From: Veillonella dispar
GTDB lineage: Bacteria > Bacillota > Negativicutes > Veillonellales > Veillonellaceae
Direction of reading: 5' to 3'
Length of the DNA stretch: 64,000 nucleotides
Assembly (NCBI RefSeq): GCF_900637515.1
Contig: NZ_LR134375.1
Span: forward strand, 1,075,952 to 1,139,951
A program made the translations under genes and the position numbers. The notes below the pieces were generated by a model. The model did no database searches and was not told the DNA's origin. It saw only the letters and a list, made by a program, of their open reading frames with translations. This document shows, piece by piece, positions 25,451 to 33,649 of the stretch (position 1 is the first letter of the stretch; each line of letters starts with the position of its first letter).

Positions 25451-26326
25451 TTAAAATAATGCTTTCTCTTTATATTTAGGATTCATTGCTTGTTGTTTCA
25501 ATTTTGCAATACGTTCCTCTGTACGAGGATGTGTACTAAAAAGATTGCTCAAGCTTTCACCAATACCAACCATAGGGTTGATGATAAACATATGGGCCGT
25601 TGCATTACTTGCATTTGGCAATGCACCATGTTTTGAATAGTAGTCAATTTTAGCGAGGGCAGATGCTAAAGCCAATGGATTTCGACACATCTCTCCGCCC
25701 CCTTCATCAGCTAAAAACTCACGAGCCCGAGAAATACTCATTTGAATGAGTCCTGCTGCAATAGGTGCAATAACTATGGCGCCTATTAACTCTAACGGAT
25801 TAGAGCCTTCACGGTCATCTGAGCGACCAAATATAGCTGAGAATTGAAGCACATGGGCAATCATAGAAATAGCCCCTGCCATCATAGCGGCAATCGTGCT
25901 AATCAAGGTATCGCGATTCTTAACATGTGTTAATTCGTGACCTAGAACACCTTCTAGCTCATCATCAGTTAATAGACGTTGAATACCTTCTGTAACAGCT
26001 ACCGCTGCATGACTTGGATTTCTACCTGTAGCAAACGCATTAGGTACATCACTTGGAATGATATACACTTTTGGCATTGGTAAGTTACCATTTTTAGCCA
26101 AACGTTCTACCATACCATATAGTTTTGGATTAGATTGAGCAGTTACTTGTTGTGCATTATATTGTGCTAAAACGATTTTGTCGCTATACCAATAGGACAT
26201 AAAATTCATGCCCATGGATATAACGAACATAATCATCATACCACTTCTACCGCCAATCATATCACCTAAGACCACTAAAATGGCCGTTAGAGTCGCTAAT
26301 AATAGCGTTGTTTTCATATTGTTCAT
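25451..26326 (-). CDS. htpX: Membrane zinc metalloprotease HtpX
   Basis: Inner-membrane M48 protease for quality control of membrane proteins. It has two N-terminal membrane segments (about residues 5-50), the zinc motif LGHELTHVKNRD near residue 127, two more hydrophobic segments and the third ligand region in REFLADEGG. The ATG at 26326 with GGAGGAAACT is chosen, giving 291 residues, rather than the upstream in-frame start at 26338. A dyad sits in the leader between thrB and htpX, and TATAAT boxes there hint at a separate promoter. Confidence 0.94.
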   Translation of the reverse strand: MNNMKTTLLLATLTAILVVLGDMIGGRSGMMIMFVISMGMNFMSYWYSDKIVLAQYNAQQVTAQSNPKLYGMVERLAKNGNLPMPKVYIIPSDVPNAFATGRNPSHAAVAVTEGIQRLLTDDELEGVLGHELTHVKNRDTLISTIAAMMAGAISMIAHVLQFSAIFGRSDDREGSNPLELIGAIVIAPIAAGLIQMSISRAREFLADEGGGEMCRNPLALASALAKIDYYSKHGALPNASNATAHMFIINPMVGIGESLSNLFSTHPRTEERIAKLKQQAMNPKYKEKALF

Positions 26327-26336
26327 AGTTTCCTCC

Positions 26337-26371
26337 AATTATAGTTATGGACTATGCCTAACACTATAATT
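26337..26371 (-). repeat. Inverted repeat in the htpX leader
   Basis: AATTATAGT (26337-26345) and ACTATAATT (26363-26371) form a perfect 9-bp inverted repeat with a 17-nt centre, just before the htpX ribosome binding site. TATAAT occurs in both arms on the minus strand. It could be an operator at an htpX promoter or an mRNA hairpin; neither is shown. Confidence 0.45.
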
Positions 26372-26381
26372 ATACCACAAA

Positions 26382-27296
26382 CTATATAATTGACGCTCCT
26401 GTACTATCAGCTTCTAAACAGTATGTTTTATTTTCAATTCCATTAGCTGTAAATACAGCACCCATAGCATCAGCTGCATCTTGTACATGTGCTTTATCGA
26501 CATAAGCAATCAAAGTAGAGCCAGATCCACTAATAGTAGCACCGTAGGCTCCAGCTGCTTTAGCAGCTTCAAAGGCTGCATCACAATGAGGAATCAATGT
26601 TTTACGGTATGGCACATGCAAATTATCATCTAATGCAACGGATAAATTACTTAATTGATGTGTAATTAAACTTGTTACAAATAAAGATGCATGGCTCACA
26701 TTTTGGACAGCCTCTTTAAATGGTACATGATTAGGTAAAACAGAACGTGCGTATTCTGTGGATACCATAACCTCCGGTACTACAACAGCAAAATGTAATT
26801 CCGATGGAACAGAGATGACTGTATTTAATACCTTTGTTTTTAAACCAGTAGCACAGCATAAGTTACCAAAAATAGCAGGTGCTACATTGTCTGGATGACC
26901 TTCCATACGGTTTGCAATAACCAATAGTTCTTCTTTTGTAAGGGGTTGTTTAACTAGTGCATTAGCTAGTAAAAGTCCACCTACGATGGCTGTACTACTA
27001 CTGCCGAGTCCTCGAGAAGGTGGAATTAAGGTTTCAGACGTAATATGTCCGTATTGAATCGGTTCTTGGGCGGTAGCAAAAACTTGATCCATAGCAAATC
27101 CAATAAGGTTCTTTTTAGGATCTTCCGCGCGAAGAATATCGGCACCGAAACCTTCAAAGGTATATGTATATTCAGTAGCATTTGGATCTGGTGTAAAGCT
27201 AAAGATATTGTAAAGATTTAATGCTAATCCTAGGCAATCAAAACCTGGCCCGCAGTTGGCACTAGTAGCAGGCACTTGTACGCGAATGGTAATCAT
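26382..27296 (-). CDS. thrB: Homoserine kinase
   Basis: GHMP kinase that phosphorylates L-homoserine in the threonine pathway. The 304-residue protein has the ATP loop LIPPSRGLGSSSTAIVGG near residue 90, N-terminal VPATSANCGPGFDCLG and C-terminal GAYGATISGSGSTLIA. It starts 3 nt after hom; its GGAAG site is within the end of hom. thrC is not in the window, so the final synthase step must be elsewhere. Confidence 0.96.
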   Translation of the reverse strand: MITIRVQVPATSANCGPGFDCLGLALNLYNIFSFTPDPNATEYTYTFEGFGADILRAEDPKKNLIGFAMDQVFATAQEPIQYGHITSETLIPPSRGLGSSSTAIVGGLLLANALVKQPLTKEELLVIANRMEGHPDNVAPAIFGNLCCATGLKTKVLNTVISVPSELHFAVVVPEVMVSTEYARSVLPNHVPFKEAVQNVSHASLFVTSLITHQLSNLSVALDDNLHVPYRKTLIPHCDAAFEAAKAAGAYGATISGSGSTLIAYVDKAHVQDAADAMGAVFTANGIENKTYCLEADSTGASII

Positions 27297-27299
27297 AGT

Positions 27300-28589
27300 T
27301 TAAGCTTCCATAATACGAATGACACTATTAACAGACTTAACGGAACGCAAGCTGTTAAAGGAGTCAATAAGATTTAAAATATAAGATCTAGGACATTTTG
27401 ATGTAACAATTGCAAGAACCGCAGTTTCTGGATCCATATTGCGTTGAACAATAGATAACACAGAAATCTTTTGCTCTGCTAATTTTGCAGAAATTTTTGC
27501 TAATACACCTGTTTTATTATCTACTTCTAAACGCAAGTAGTAGCTAGATTGAATTTTGCCAGGAGAGTAAATGTTCTTTTGATCGTAATAGAATGGTTTC
27601 AAACGACCTGTTTCATTGTACGAAATATTTTTGGCTACTTCCATAATGTCAGATACTACAGAGCTACCTGTAGGCAAGCTACCAGCACCGCGACCATATA
27701 ACATTACATCATCGATACCATTACCTTTTACATAAATAGCATTATAAGAGCCGCGAACGGATGCTAAAGGATGTGTTGTAGGAATAAATGCAGGGTATAC
27801 GTTTAAAGATAAACCTTGGCTAGTTTCTTTAGCAATACCTAATAATTTAATATTGTAGCCAAACTCTTTACCGAATTTGATGTCTTCTGTATCTATACTA
27901 GTAATACCTTCTACAGATACATCTTCAAAGAAGATACGACGATTGAAGCTAATAGAGGCAAGAATAGCCAATTTACGTGCTGCATCTAGACCCTCAACGT
28001 CAGCTGTAGGATCCGCCTCTGCATAACCTAGATCTTGTGCTTCCTTTAGTACATCTTGATAGCTTAAACCTTCTTCAGACATTTTCGTTAAAATGAAGTT
28101 TGTCGTACCATTCATAATACCGATGATCTCAGTAATACGATTGCCCGCTAATGATTCATATAATGTACGGATGATAGGAATACCACCTAATACAGATGCT
28201 TCAAAACGCAAATCCACTCCATTTTTGCTAGCTAAATCTAATAGGTATGGGCCAGATTCTGCTAATAAATCTTTATTCGCTGTTACTACATTTTTCTTGG
28301 CCTTTAAAGCGCCTTCTACACAGTCTTTAGCAAAGGTTGTACCACCCATTAATTCCACAACCATTTGAATGGAATCATCTTTTAATACTTCATCAATATC
28401 AGTTACATATTGAGCTGTTTCAGGCAATGTAATATGGCTATATTTATCAGGATTACGCACAAAGATTTTAGAAATTTCTACATTAACACCTGTACGATTT
28501 CTAATTAACTCAGCATTATCTTGCAATAAATTAAATGTACCTTGTGCAACAGTACCAAAACCTAATAACGCAATTTTTATAGTGGTCAT
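27300..28589 (-). CDS. hom: Homoserine dehydrogenase with ACT domain
   Basis: NAD(P)H-dependent reduction of aspartate semialdehyde to homoserine. The 429-residue protein has N-terminal Rossmann GFGTVAQG, the catalytic domain with GGIPIIRTL, IMNGTTNFILT and the LGYAEADPTADVEGLDAARK segment, and a C-terminal ACT domain (about 345-425) that usually senses threonine. It precedes thrB by 3 nt and follows the ThrR-like ACT gene by about 25 nt. This is the threonine branch from the asd product made in the lysine operon. Confidence 0.97.
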   Translation of the reverse strand: MTTIKIALLGFGTVAQGTFNLLQDNAELIRNRTGVNVEISKIFVRNPDKYSHITLPETAQYVTDIDEVLKDDSIQMVVELMGGTTFAKDCVEGALKAKKNVVTANKDLLAESGPYLLDLASKNGVDLRFEASVLGGIPIIRTLYESLAGNRITEIIGIMNGTTNFILTKMSEEGLSYQDVLKEAQDLGYAEADPTADVEGLDAARKLAILASISFNRRIFFEDVSVEGITSIDTEDIKFGKEFGYNIKLLGIAKETSQGLSLNVYPAFIPTTHPLASVRGSYNAIYVKGNGIDDVMLYGRGAGSLPTGSSVVSDIMEVAKNISYNETGRLKPFYYDQKNIYSPGKIQSSYYLRLEVDNKTGVLAKISAKLAEQKISVLSIVQRNMDPETAVLAIVTSKCPRSYILNLIDSFNSLRSVKSVNSVIRIMEA

Positions 28590-28613
28590 AATTGTCCTAC
28601 TCTCTTCAATAGC

Positions 28614-29063
28614 CTATGCTTGGCCTAAAATTTCTACTTTAATAATGCCCTTCATAGAGCGAATATCTAATAATAAATCTTCTAATGATCCTTGTAAATC
28701 TTTCGTTTCAAAGGAAATGCTACTATTTGCAATCCCCTGTAAAGGAATATCTTGATTGATCGTCAAAATACTACCATTACGTTCTGCAATGGCTTTTAAT
28801 ACACTAGATAGCATGCCAGATTCATTAGACATGGAAACATAAATACTAACGATTTTACCTTGCGCAATTTCAAAAAATGGGAATACATAATCCTTGTACT
28901 TGTAATACGCAGAACGACTCAAATCCATTTTTTCAACTGCTTCATTAATCGTTTTAACTTCACCTAGCTTCAAAATCTCTTTTACCTTGATCGTCTTTTT
29001 TATCGCTTCTGGTAAAATATCTTCTTGCACCAGATAAAACTTATCTTTTTTTGGTTTAGTCAT
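28614..29063 (-). CDS. ThrR/PheB-like ACT-domain protein (UPF0735)
   Basis: A protein of about 149 residues with an N-terminal helix-turn-helix-like part (KVKEILKLGEVKTINEAVEKMDLSRSAYYKY) and a C-terminal ACT domain. In Bacillus subtilis the homologue ThrR controls threonine biosynthesis genes. Its place 25 nt upstream of hom-thrB supports a similar regulatory role here. The ATG at 29063 lies 10 nt after GGGAG; a GTG at 29072 is only 1 nt from it and is less likely. Confidence 0.87.
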   Translation of the reverse strand: MTKPKKDKFYLVQEDILPEAIKKTIKVKEILKLGEVKTINEAVEKMDLSRSAYYKYKDYVFPFFEIAQGKIVSIYVSMSNESGMLSSVLKAIAERNGSILTINQDIPLQGIANSSISFETKDLQGSLEDLLLDIRSMKGIIKVEILGQA

Positions 29064-29078
29064 AGAACACACACTCCC

Positions 29079-30071
29079 TTATTGTTCTTTTGAAGTTTCT
29101 TGGGCCACAAATTGACGCCCATATAATGTTAATACTGCATACATACCGATAAAAAATGGCAAATATTCTGCCATAACTCGCCATGCTACAGCAACAATAC
29201 CAACAGTTCCATTAGGTACAAAGGTACTAAACAATACTACAAATAGTCCTTCTGCAATCCCTGTTCCCCCTGGTGTTGGTGCGAAATATAAAATTAAATT
29301 TAATAGAATCATTCGATCTAATATATCAATGATAGGAATATCTGGTGTGAAAGCATACATCAATGCAGGTGCAATACAGTATAAGCATAATAAACTCAAT
29401 CCAGACTCAATAAATACAATAAAGGATTGAATCGGTTGTTTATATAGTAATCCTAAACCTTGATTCAAGGTTTCTAATTTAGAGAGCCAATCTCTTGTTT
29501 TATGTGCTTTAAAACGTTGCGCTAAATTATATACAAATTGACGCATATATTTAGTCTGCAAGATATATGTACCTAAAAACGTGGCAATAACAGCTAATAC
29601 AGCGAAAATTAACAGCATATCTCGTGAGATATAAGGGATTTCAATGGCATCACGTAAAAATACTAAAGGTAACATGATGACCAAGAACATAATAGAAAAT
29701 ACGGTGCGTATTAATACGATTGGCGTGCCTTTAGATATGGGTACACCATAACTTTTTAATACTAGAACTTGCGCTACAGCACCTCCACTGGCACCTGGTG
29801 TCAACATGGCCATAAAATAATTACTAAAAATTACGCGAAGTACCGCCTTTATGGATAGCTTGTACCCACCGATTTTTACAAGTCTTTGTAACCGTAGGCC
29901 ATCAAAATACATACCTGCTGCTAAAGCTATCAAAGCTAATAATAAAGAAATACTATTAAATGATGAAATTGTTTTTAATGCATCTAAATCAATAGTGTAG
30001 TAAATGATACCAATTGACACAGCCAATAGTAAGAGAAACATAAAAATGCCTCTCTTCATCATTTTACTCAT
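29079..30071 (-). CDS. Flippase-like membrane protein (lysylphosphatidylglycerol synthase TM family, UPF0104)
   Basis: A 330-residue integral membrane protein with about eight hydrophobic segments and the family motifs NYFMAMLTPGASGGAVAQ near residue 85 and LYFAPTPGGTGIAEG near 265. This domain is found in the membrane half of MprF and in stand-alone AglD/UPF0104 proteins linked to lipid or glycolipid translocation. It overlaps the ChbG-like deacetylase gene by 4 nt (ATGA), suggesting that both work on the same envelope lipid. Substrate unknown. Confidence 0.83.
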   Translation of the reverse strand: MSKMMKRGIFMFLLLLAVSIGIIYYTIDLDALKTISSFNSISLLLALIALAAGMYFDGLRLQRLVKIGGYKLSIKAVLRVIFSNYFMAMLTPGASGGAVAQVLVLKSYGVPISKGTPIVLIRTVFSIMFLVIMLPLVFLRDAIEIPYISRDMLLIFAVLAVIATFLGTYILQTKYMRQFVYNLAQRFKAHKTRDWLSKLETLNQGLGLLYKQPIQSFIVFIESGLSLLCLYCIAPALMYAFTPDIPIIDILDRMILLNLILYFAPTPGGTGIAEGLFVVLFSTFVPNGTVGIVAVAWRVMAEYLPFFIGMYAVLTLYGRQFVAQETSKEQ

Positions 30072-30922
30072 ATCAAGTCTCCATAATTAATTAGCTCAAT
30101 ATTATGTTGTCTAATATATAAACGCGTATGGTTAGAACAAACAGCTTGTAATTCATCCTCCCAATGATAGCCCCATTTATATTGATTTCCCAAAATCGTA
30201 TTATTTAAACCTGGATGGATCATCAATTCATGAGTACCTGATTTTTTAGATACGGATTTTAATATACCCATTAACGTTTTCTGGTTAATGTGTCCCCCGT
30301 TTACCATACCCCAAAAATATTGTGTGGAATACATACCATTATCCCGCACTGTAGGCCTTGCCTTTGCCGCTACAGTAGATAAACCGACCTTGCCTAGTAA
30401 TCGCACTGGCGAGTACATATAATTGACAAATAAAGAGGATTCATCTGGAATGCGTATTGCATTAATACCATAGTGTTTAGCTTGCTCAATAACGATTGGT
30501 AGTACCGTTGGTAATACATGCATATGTTGATGACCATCAATATGCGTTACGTGCAAACCGGACTCCATGATCCGTTCCATTTGAGCGTGAATTTCTTTGC
30601 GCAACTCACTATAGTTAATCTTTCCAGTATAAATTCGTTTCATAAAATCGATATATGTTTCTGGAAAGACGCCTTCGGATGTAAGCAGAGATGGTACTTC
30701 AGATGGATTACATACCGGTTTTAGCCCACCTACTAAGGCGATATGAACACCAATGCCCAACTTAGGGTTATTTTTTGCCATACTTACGGCTTCTGTAAAA
30801 GCTTCGCCTCCCGCTAATAGAGAGGTGCTCGTAATGATACCTGTACGGTGGCCATCAATGACTGCAGCATTAACTGCACTATGAAGACCAAAATCGTCGG
30901 CATTTACTATTAATTTGGACAT
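30068..30922 (-). CDS. ChbG/HpnK (YdjC) family carbohydrate deacetylase
   Basis: A protein of about 284 residues with the YdjC fold: KLIVNADDFGLHSAVN at the N-terminus carries the metal-binding aspartates and THIDGHQHMHVLPTV near residue 125 the histidines; MIHPG follows late. Family members deacetylate chito-oligosaccharides (ChbG) or hopanoid-linked sugars (HpnK). The ATG at 30922 has GGAAG 6 nt upstream, while the ATG at 30940 follows only a U-run. Coupling to a flippase-like gene suggests a glycolipid substrate, by inference. Confidence 0.87.
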   Translation of the reverse strand: MSKLIVNADDFGLHSAVNAAVIDGHRTGIITSTSLLAGGEAFTEAVSMAKNNPKLGIGVHIALVGGLKPVCNPSEVPSLLTSEGVFPETYIDFMKRIYTGKINYSELRKEIHAQMERIMESGLHVTHIDGHQHMHVLPTVLPIVIEQAKHYGINAIRIPDESSLFVNYMYSPVRLLGKVGLSTVAAKARPTVRDNGMYSTQYFWGMVNGGHINQKTLMGILKSVSKKSGTHELMIHPGLNNTILGNQYKWGYHWEDELQAVCSNHTRLYIRQHNIELINYGDLI

Positions 30923-30941
30923 AGTTTTCTTCCTTTTCATT

Positions 30942-30967
30942 AAAAAAGGGGAGAACTTTGTTCTCCC
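30942..30967 (-). terminator. Hairpin and U-run in the ChbG leader
   Basis: GGGAGAAC/GTTCTCCC, 8 bp with a 3-nt loop, then C and six T on the minus strand, placed directly before the ChbG ribosome binding site and only about 10-15 nt after the expected transcription start. The leader is too short for a riboswitch aptamer. Confidence 0.7.
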
Positions 30968-30983
30968 ACAAAGGATATATGTT

Positions 30984-31013
30984 ATTGTACCAAATACAGA
31001 ACTATAAAATCAA
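30984..31013 (-). promoter_or_regulatory. Promoter of the ChbG-flippase-ACT-hom-thrB run
   Basis: TTGATT at 31013-31008, 18-nt spacer, TACAAT at 30989-30984. It is the only good promoter seen upstream of this run. The hairpin at 30949-30967 follows within the first transcribed bases. Confidence 0.65.
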
Positions 31014-31017
31014 TACA

Positions 31018-31104
31018 AAAGCCCCCTACTTGTATACTAGTAGAGGACTTTCGATATACTTATAAATTTTTATCATAAATACTTGATCTGATTCTCAAGT
31101 ATTT
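31018..31104 (-). terminator. Two hairpins after the SpoU methyltransferase gene
   Basis: The first hairpin (31077-31104) has a 10-bp stem AAATACTTGA/TCAAGTATTT right after the stop codon. The second (31018-31051) has a 13-bp stem that is fully paired with G-U wobbles only in the minus-strand RNA, and is followed by TTTTG. Together they probably end the ABC transporter/methyltransferase operon. Confidence 0.7.
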
Positions 31105-31107
31105 TAA

Positions 31108-31902
31108 TTATGACATCAATTGCTCTTGAGCTTTATACATACATAGAGCTGCTGCTACACTCACATTTAACGATTCAATGTCACCATACATGGGGATCAT
31201 GATTCGGTGCTTACATAGATTCATAACCTCAGGTGTTACCCCATTCCCTTCATTGCCTAAAATCAACATACATCGTTTATCGTATGTAACCATGTTATAA
31301 GGTTTTGATTCCTCTAAAGCAGTTACATAGGTAGACATATTGGATTCTGCAATCAGATCATTAAGCATAGATAATGTCACGTCTTCATAGACAGGTATTT
31401 TATGTAACGCACTCATTGTGCTACGTACCGTCTTATCATTAAAAGGATCTACTGTACCTTTCATCAAGAATATGCCCTTCACACCTGCTGCTACAGCAGT
31501 ACGTATAATCGTACCTAAATTACCGGGATCTTGGACACCATCTAGTGTAATATAAACACCATCTTCAATAGAGATAGATTCAATACTATGATTGGGTTTC
31601 GCTACTATGGCAATAATACCTTGTCCATTTACGGTATTATCGATTTTATCAAATATTGGATCTTGCGCAATATAAGTAGGAATTGATTGCATAGAATCTA
31701 AAGCTAATAACGCTTCGATATTATTATCTTTAAATTTAGACTCTCGTATAACAATTGTTTTTATTACACCATTAGATGAAATATCACGGATAGAACGGAT
31801 ACCTTCAACAATATACTCACCATGTTTATTACGATTTTTACGTTGTCCTAGAGAAACTATACGTTTAATAGTCTTATTATCTTTAGATTGGATAAATTCC
31901 AT
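31108..31902 (-). CDS. SpoU/TrmH-family RNA 2'-O-methyltransferase
   Basis: A 264-residue SPOUT methyltransferase with an N-terminal substrate-binding domain and the knot motifs GVQDPGNLGTIIRTA, MLILGNEGNGV and a final MIPMYGDIESLNVSVAAAL. It resembles YsgA/RlmB-type enzymes acting on 23S rRNA or tRNA. In many Firmicutes this gene type sits next to pheS, but here it follows the ABC exporter by 2 nt. Target nucleotide unknown. Confidence 0.9.
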   Translation of the reverse strand: MEFIQSKDNKTIKRIVSLGQRKNRNKHGEYIVEGIRSIRDISSNGVIKTIVIRESKFKDNNIEALLALDSMQSIPTYIAQDPIFDKIDNTVNGQGIIAIVAKPNHSIESISIEDGVYITLDGVQDPGNLGTIIRTAVAAGVKGIFLMKGTVDPFNDKTVRSTMSALHKIPVYEDVTLSMLNDLIAESNMSTYVTALEESKPYNMVTYDKRCMLILGNEGNGVTPEVMNLCKHRIMIPMYGDIESLNVSVAAALCMYKAQEQLMS

Positions 31903-31903
31903 G

Positions 31904-33649
31904 CTAACTCCCGCTTTTTTGACGAATCCATAGATTATAAAAAGCCCTTTTTAACTCAATTAATTCTTTGAAAGAACCTTTTTCTATTATTTTACCATAT
32001 TCAATATAAACAATTTCATTTGCTTCTTGTACTGTGGATAATCGATGAGCAATGCTTACGATTGTTTTACTACCACGAATATTTTCAATACTCGCTTGTA
32101 TTTGTTTTTCCGTATGACTATCTACGTTAGCCGTTGCTTCATCTAATAATAGAATAGGCGTATTTCTTATGAGCGTACGTCCGAATGCTAGTAGTTGCTT
32201 TTGACCGTCTGATAATAGTGAACCTAAGTACCCTACAGGTGTATTATAGCCTTCTGGTAATTGTTCAATCATAGTATCTAAATTAACTTGTTTCGCTGCT
32301 TTTACCATTTCATCATGACTGATAGAAGTATCAAACAGCGTAAGATTATCTTTAATAGATCCTTTAAACAAATACGCTTGTTGGAATACATACCCCATTA
32401 AGTGACGGAGTACAGAGCTATCGTATTTAGCAATATCAATACCATTTATATAGATGGCACCCTTTGTAGGTTTATAAATACCCATTAATAAGGATAACAA
32501 TGTGGATTTACCACTACCAGAGGGACCAACAATGCCTGTAAAATCACCAGACTTAATATGTAAGGTGAAATCTTGTAATGCATAGGTATCATTATTTTCA
32601 TAAGAGAACCAAACATGATCAAATTCAATTGATTCAACAGGAATCAGTTCTTTCGGAACTTCATCGACCATATTCCGCTCTTTCTCTTCTAATAATGGTA
32701 CTAATCGTTCAGCACCAGCTAATGAACTTTGCAATGAATTATATTTGTCCGCAATTTCCTTTAATGGCTGAAAGAATCGATCCATATATTGAATGAAAGC
32801 AAATACTGTACCTGCATCGGCTACAGAATCTATTAAATTTGTAGTAGTAAATATGACAATTAAAGCTACGAAAAACAAGCCATCAACGAGAGGTCTGAAA
32901 ATAGAAAATGTTGTTACTTCAAATAGACCAGCTTCCAAAAAACCTTTGTTAACAGTTTCATATCTACCTTCTATGGCTTTTTCTCCACCGTAGGATTTAA
33001 CTATAACAATATAGTTCAGCAATTCCTTAATGCTCGAATTGGAGGCTGCTACAGACCGTCTTACTTGACGAAAAGCCTTTCTGGAAAACTTTTGATATAC
33101 CCAAATAATCCCGCCCATAATAGGTACTAAAATTGTCATAATAATAGCTAACGGTACATTAATGGCATACATGAAGGCTAATATACCAATAATCATTAAT
33201 CCGCTACTAGCTAAGTTTAACAATACATCGGTATATAAGGTACGCAATGATTCCACATCATTAGTAATACGAGTTACCCAATTACCAATAGGCAATTTAT
33301 AAAATTCATCATGTGGTTTATGTAGAATTTTTTGGAACACAATATGGCGAATATTATAGATAATTTTTTGACCAAAGCTTTTTAAAAAGTAATTTTCTAC
33401 GAAAATAAAACATACACTACCAATGATTGTTAAGCCATATAAGACAGCATAATATTCAATGACATGAATATCATTAGTGGCAAATCCTAGATCAATTACT
33501 TGTTTTGTAAGATACGGTCTAAATAACAATAATATAAGATTTCCAGCGAGTGCAATCGTTGCTATTAATAAGATGCCTAAATAGGGTTTAATATATGCAG
33601 TTATATAGGAGAATAGAGCCCAATCATTTCTAACGTTATGCTTATTCAT
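31904..33649 (-). CDS. ABC exporter half-transporter (second subunit)
   Basis: A 581-residue half-transporter with six N-terminal membrane helices (about 20-310) and an ATPase domain with Walker A GPSGSGKST, Walker B ILLLDEATANVD (intact catalytic Glu) and H-loop SIAHRLST. Its signature is LLSDGQKQ, a departure from LSGGQ. The ATG at 33649 with AAAGGAG upstream overlaps the partner gene by 8 nt. With the partner it forms a heterodimer of the BmrCD/LmrCD/TM287-288 kind. Substrate, drug or lipid, is not known. Confidence 0.92.
   Translation of the reverse strand: MNKHNVRNDWALFSYITAYIKPYLGILLIATIALAGNLILLLFRPYLTKQVIDLGFATNDIHVIEYYAVLYGLTIIGSVCFIFVENYFLKSFGQKIIYNIRHIVFQKILHKPHDEFYKLPIGNWVTRITNDVESLRTLYTDVLLNLASSGLMIIGILAFMYAINVPLAIIMTILVPIMGGIIWVYQKFSRKAFRQVRRSVAASNSSIKELLNYIVIVKSYGGEKAIEGRYETVNKGFLEAGLFEVTTFSIFRPLVDGLFFVALIVIFTTTNLIDSVADAGTVFAFIQYMDRFFQPLKEIADKYNSLQSSLAGAERLVPLLEEKERNMVDEVPKELIPVESIEFDHVWFSYENNDTYALQDFTLHIKSGDFTGIVGPSGSGKSTLLSLLMGIYKPTKGAIYINGIDIAKYDSSVLRHLMGYVFQQAYLFKGSIKDNLTLFDTSISHDEMVKAAKQVNLDTMIEQLPEGYNTPVGYLGSLLSDGQKQLLAFGRTLIRNTPILLLDEATANVDSHTEKQIQASIENIRGSKTIVSIAHRLSTVQEANEIVYIEYGKIIEKGSFKELIELKRAFYNLWIRQKSGS

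Noticed and set aside
28590-31107. T-box or threonine leader upstream of hom-thrB or chbG
   Set aside because: No T-box core (AGGGTGGNACCGCG) or leader peptide rich in Thr was seen; the leaders are too short.
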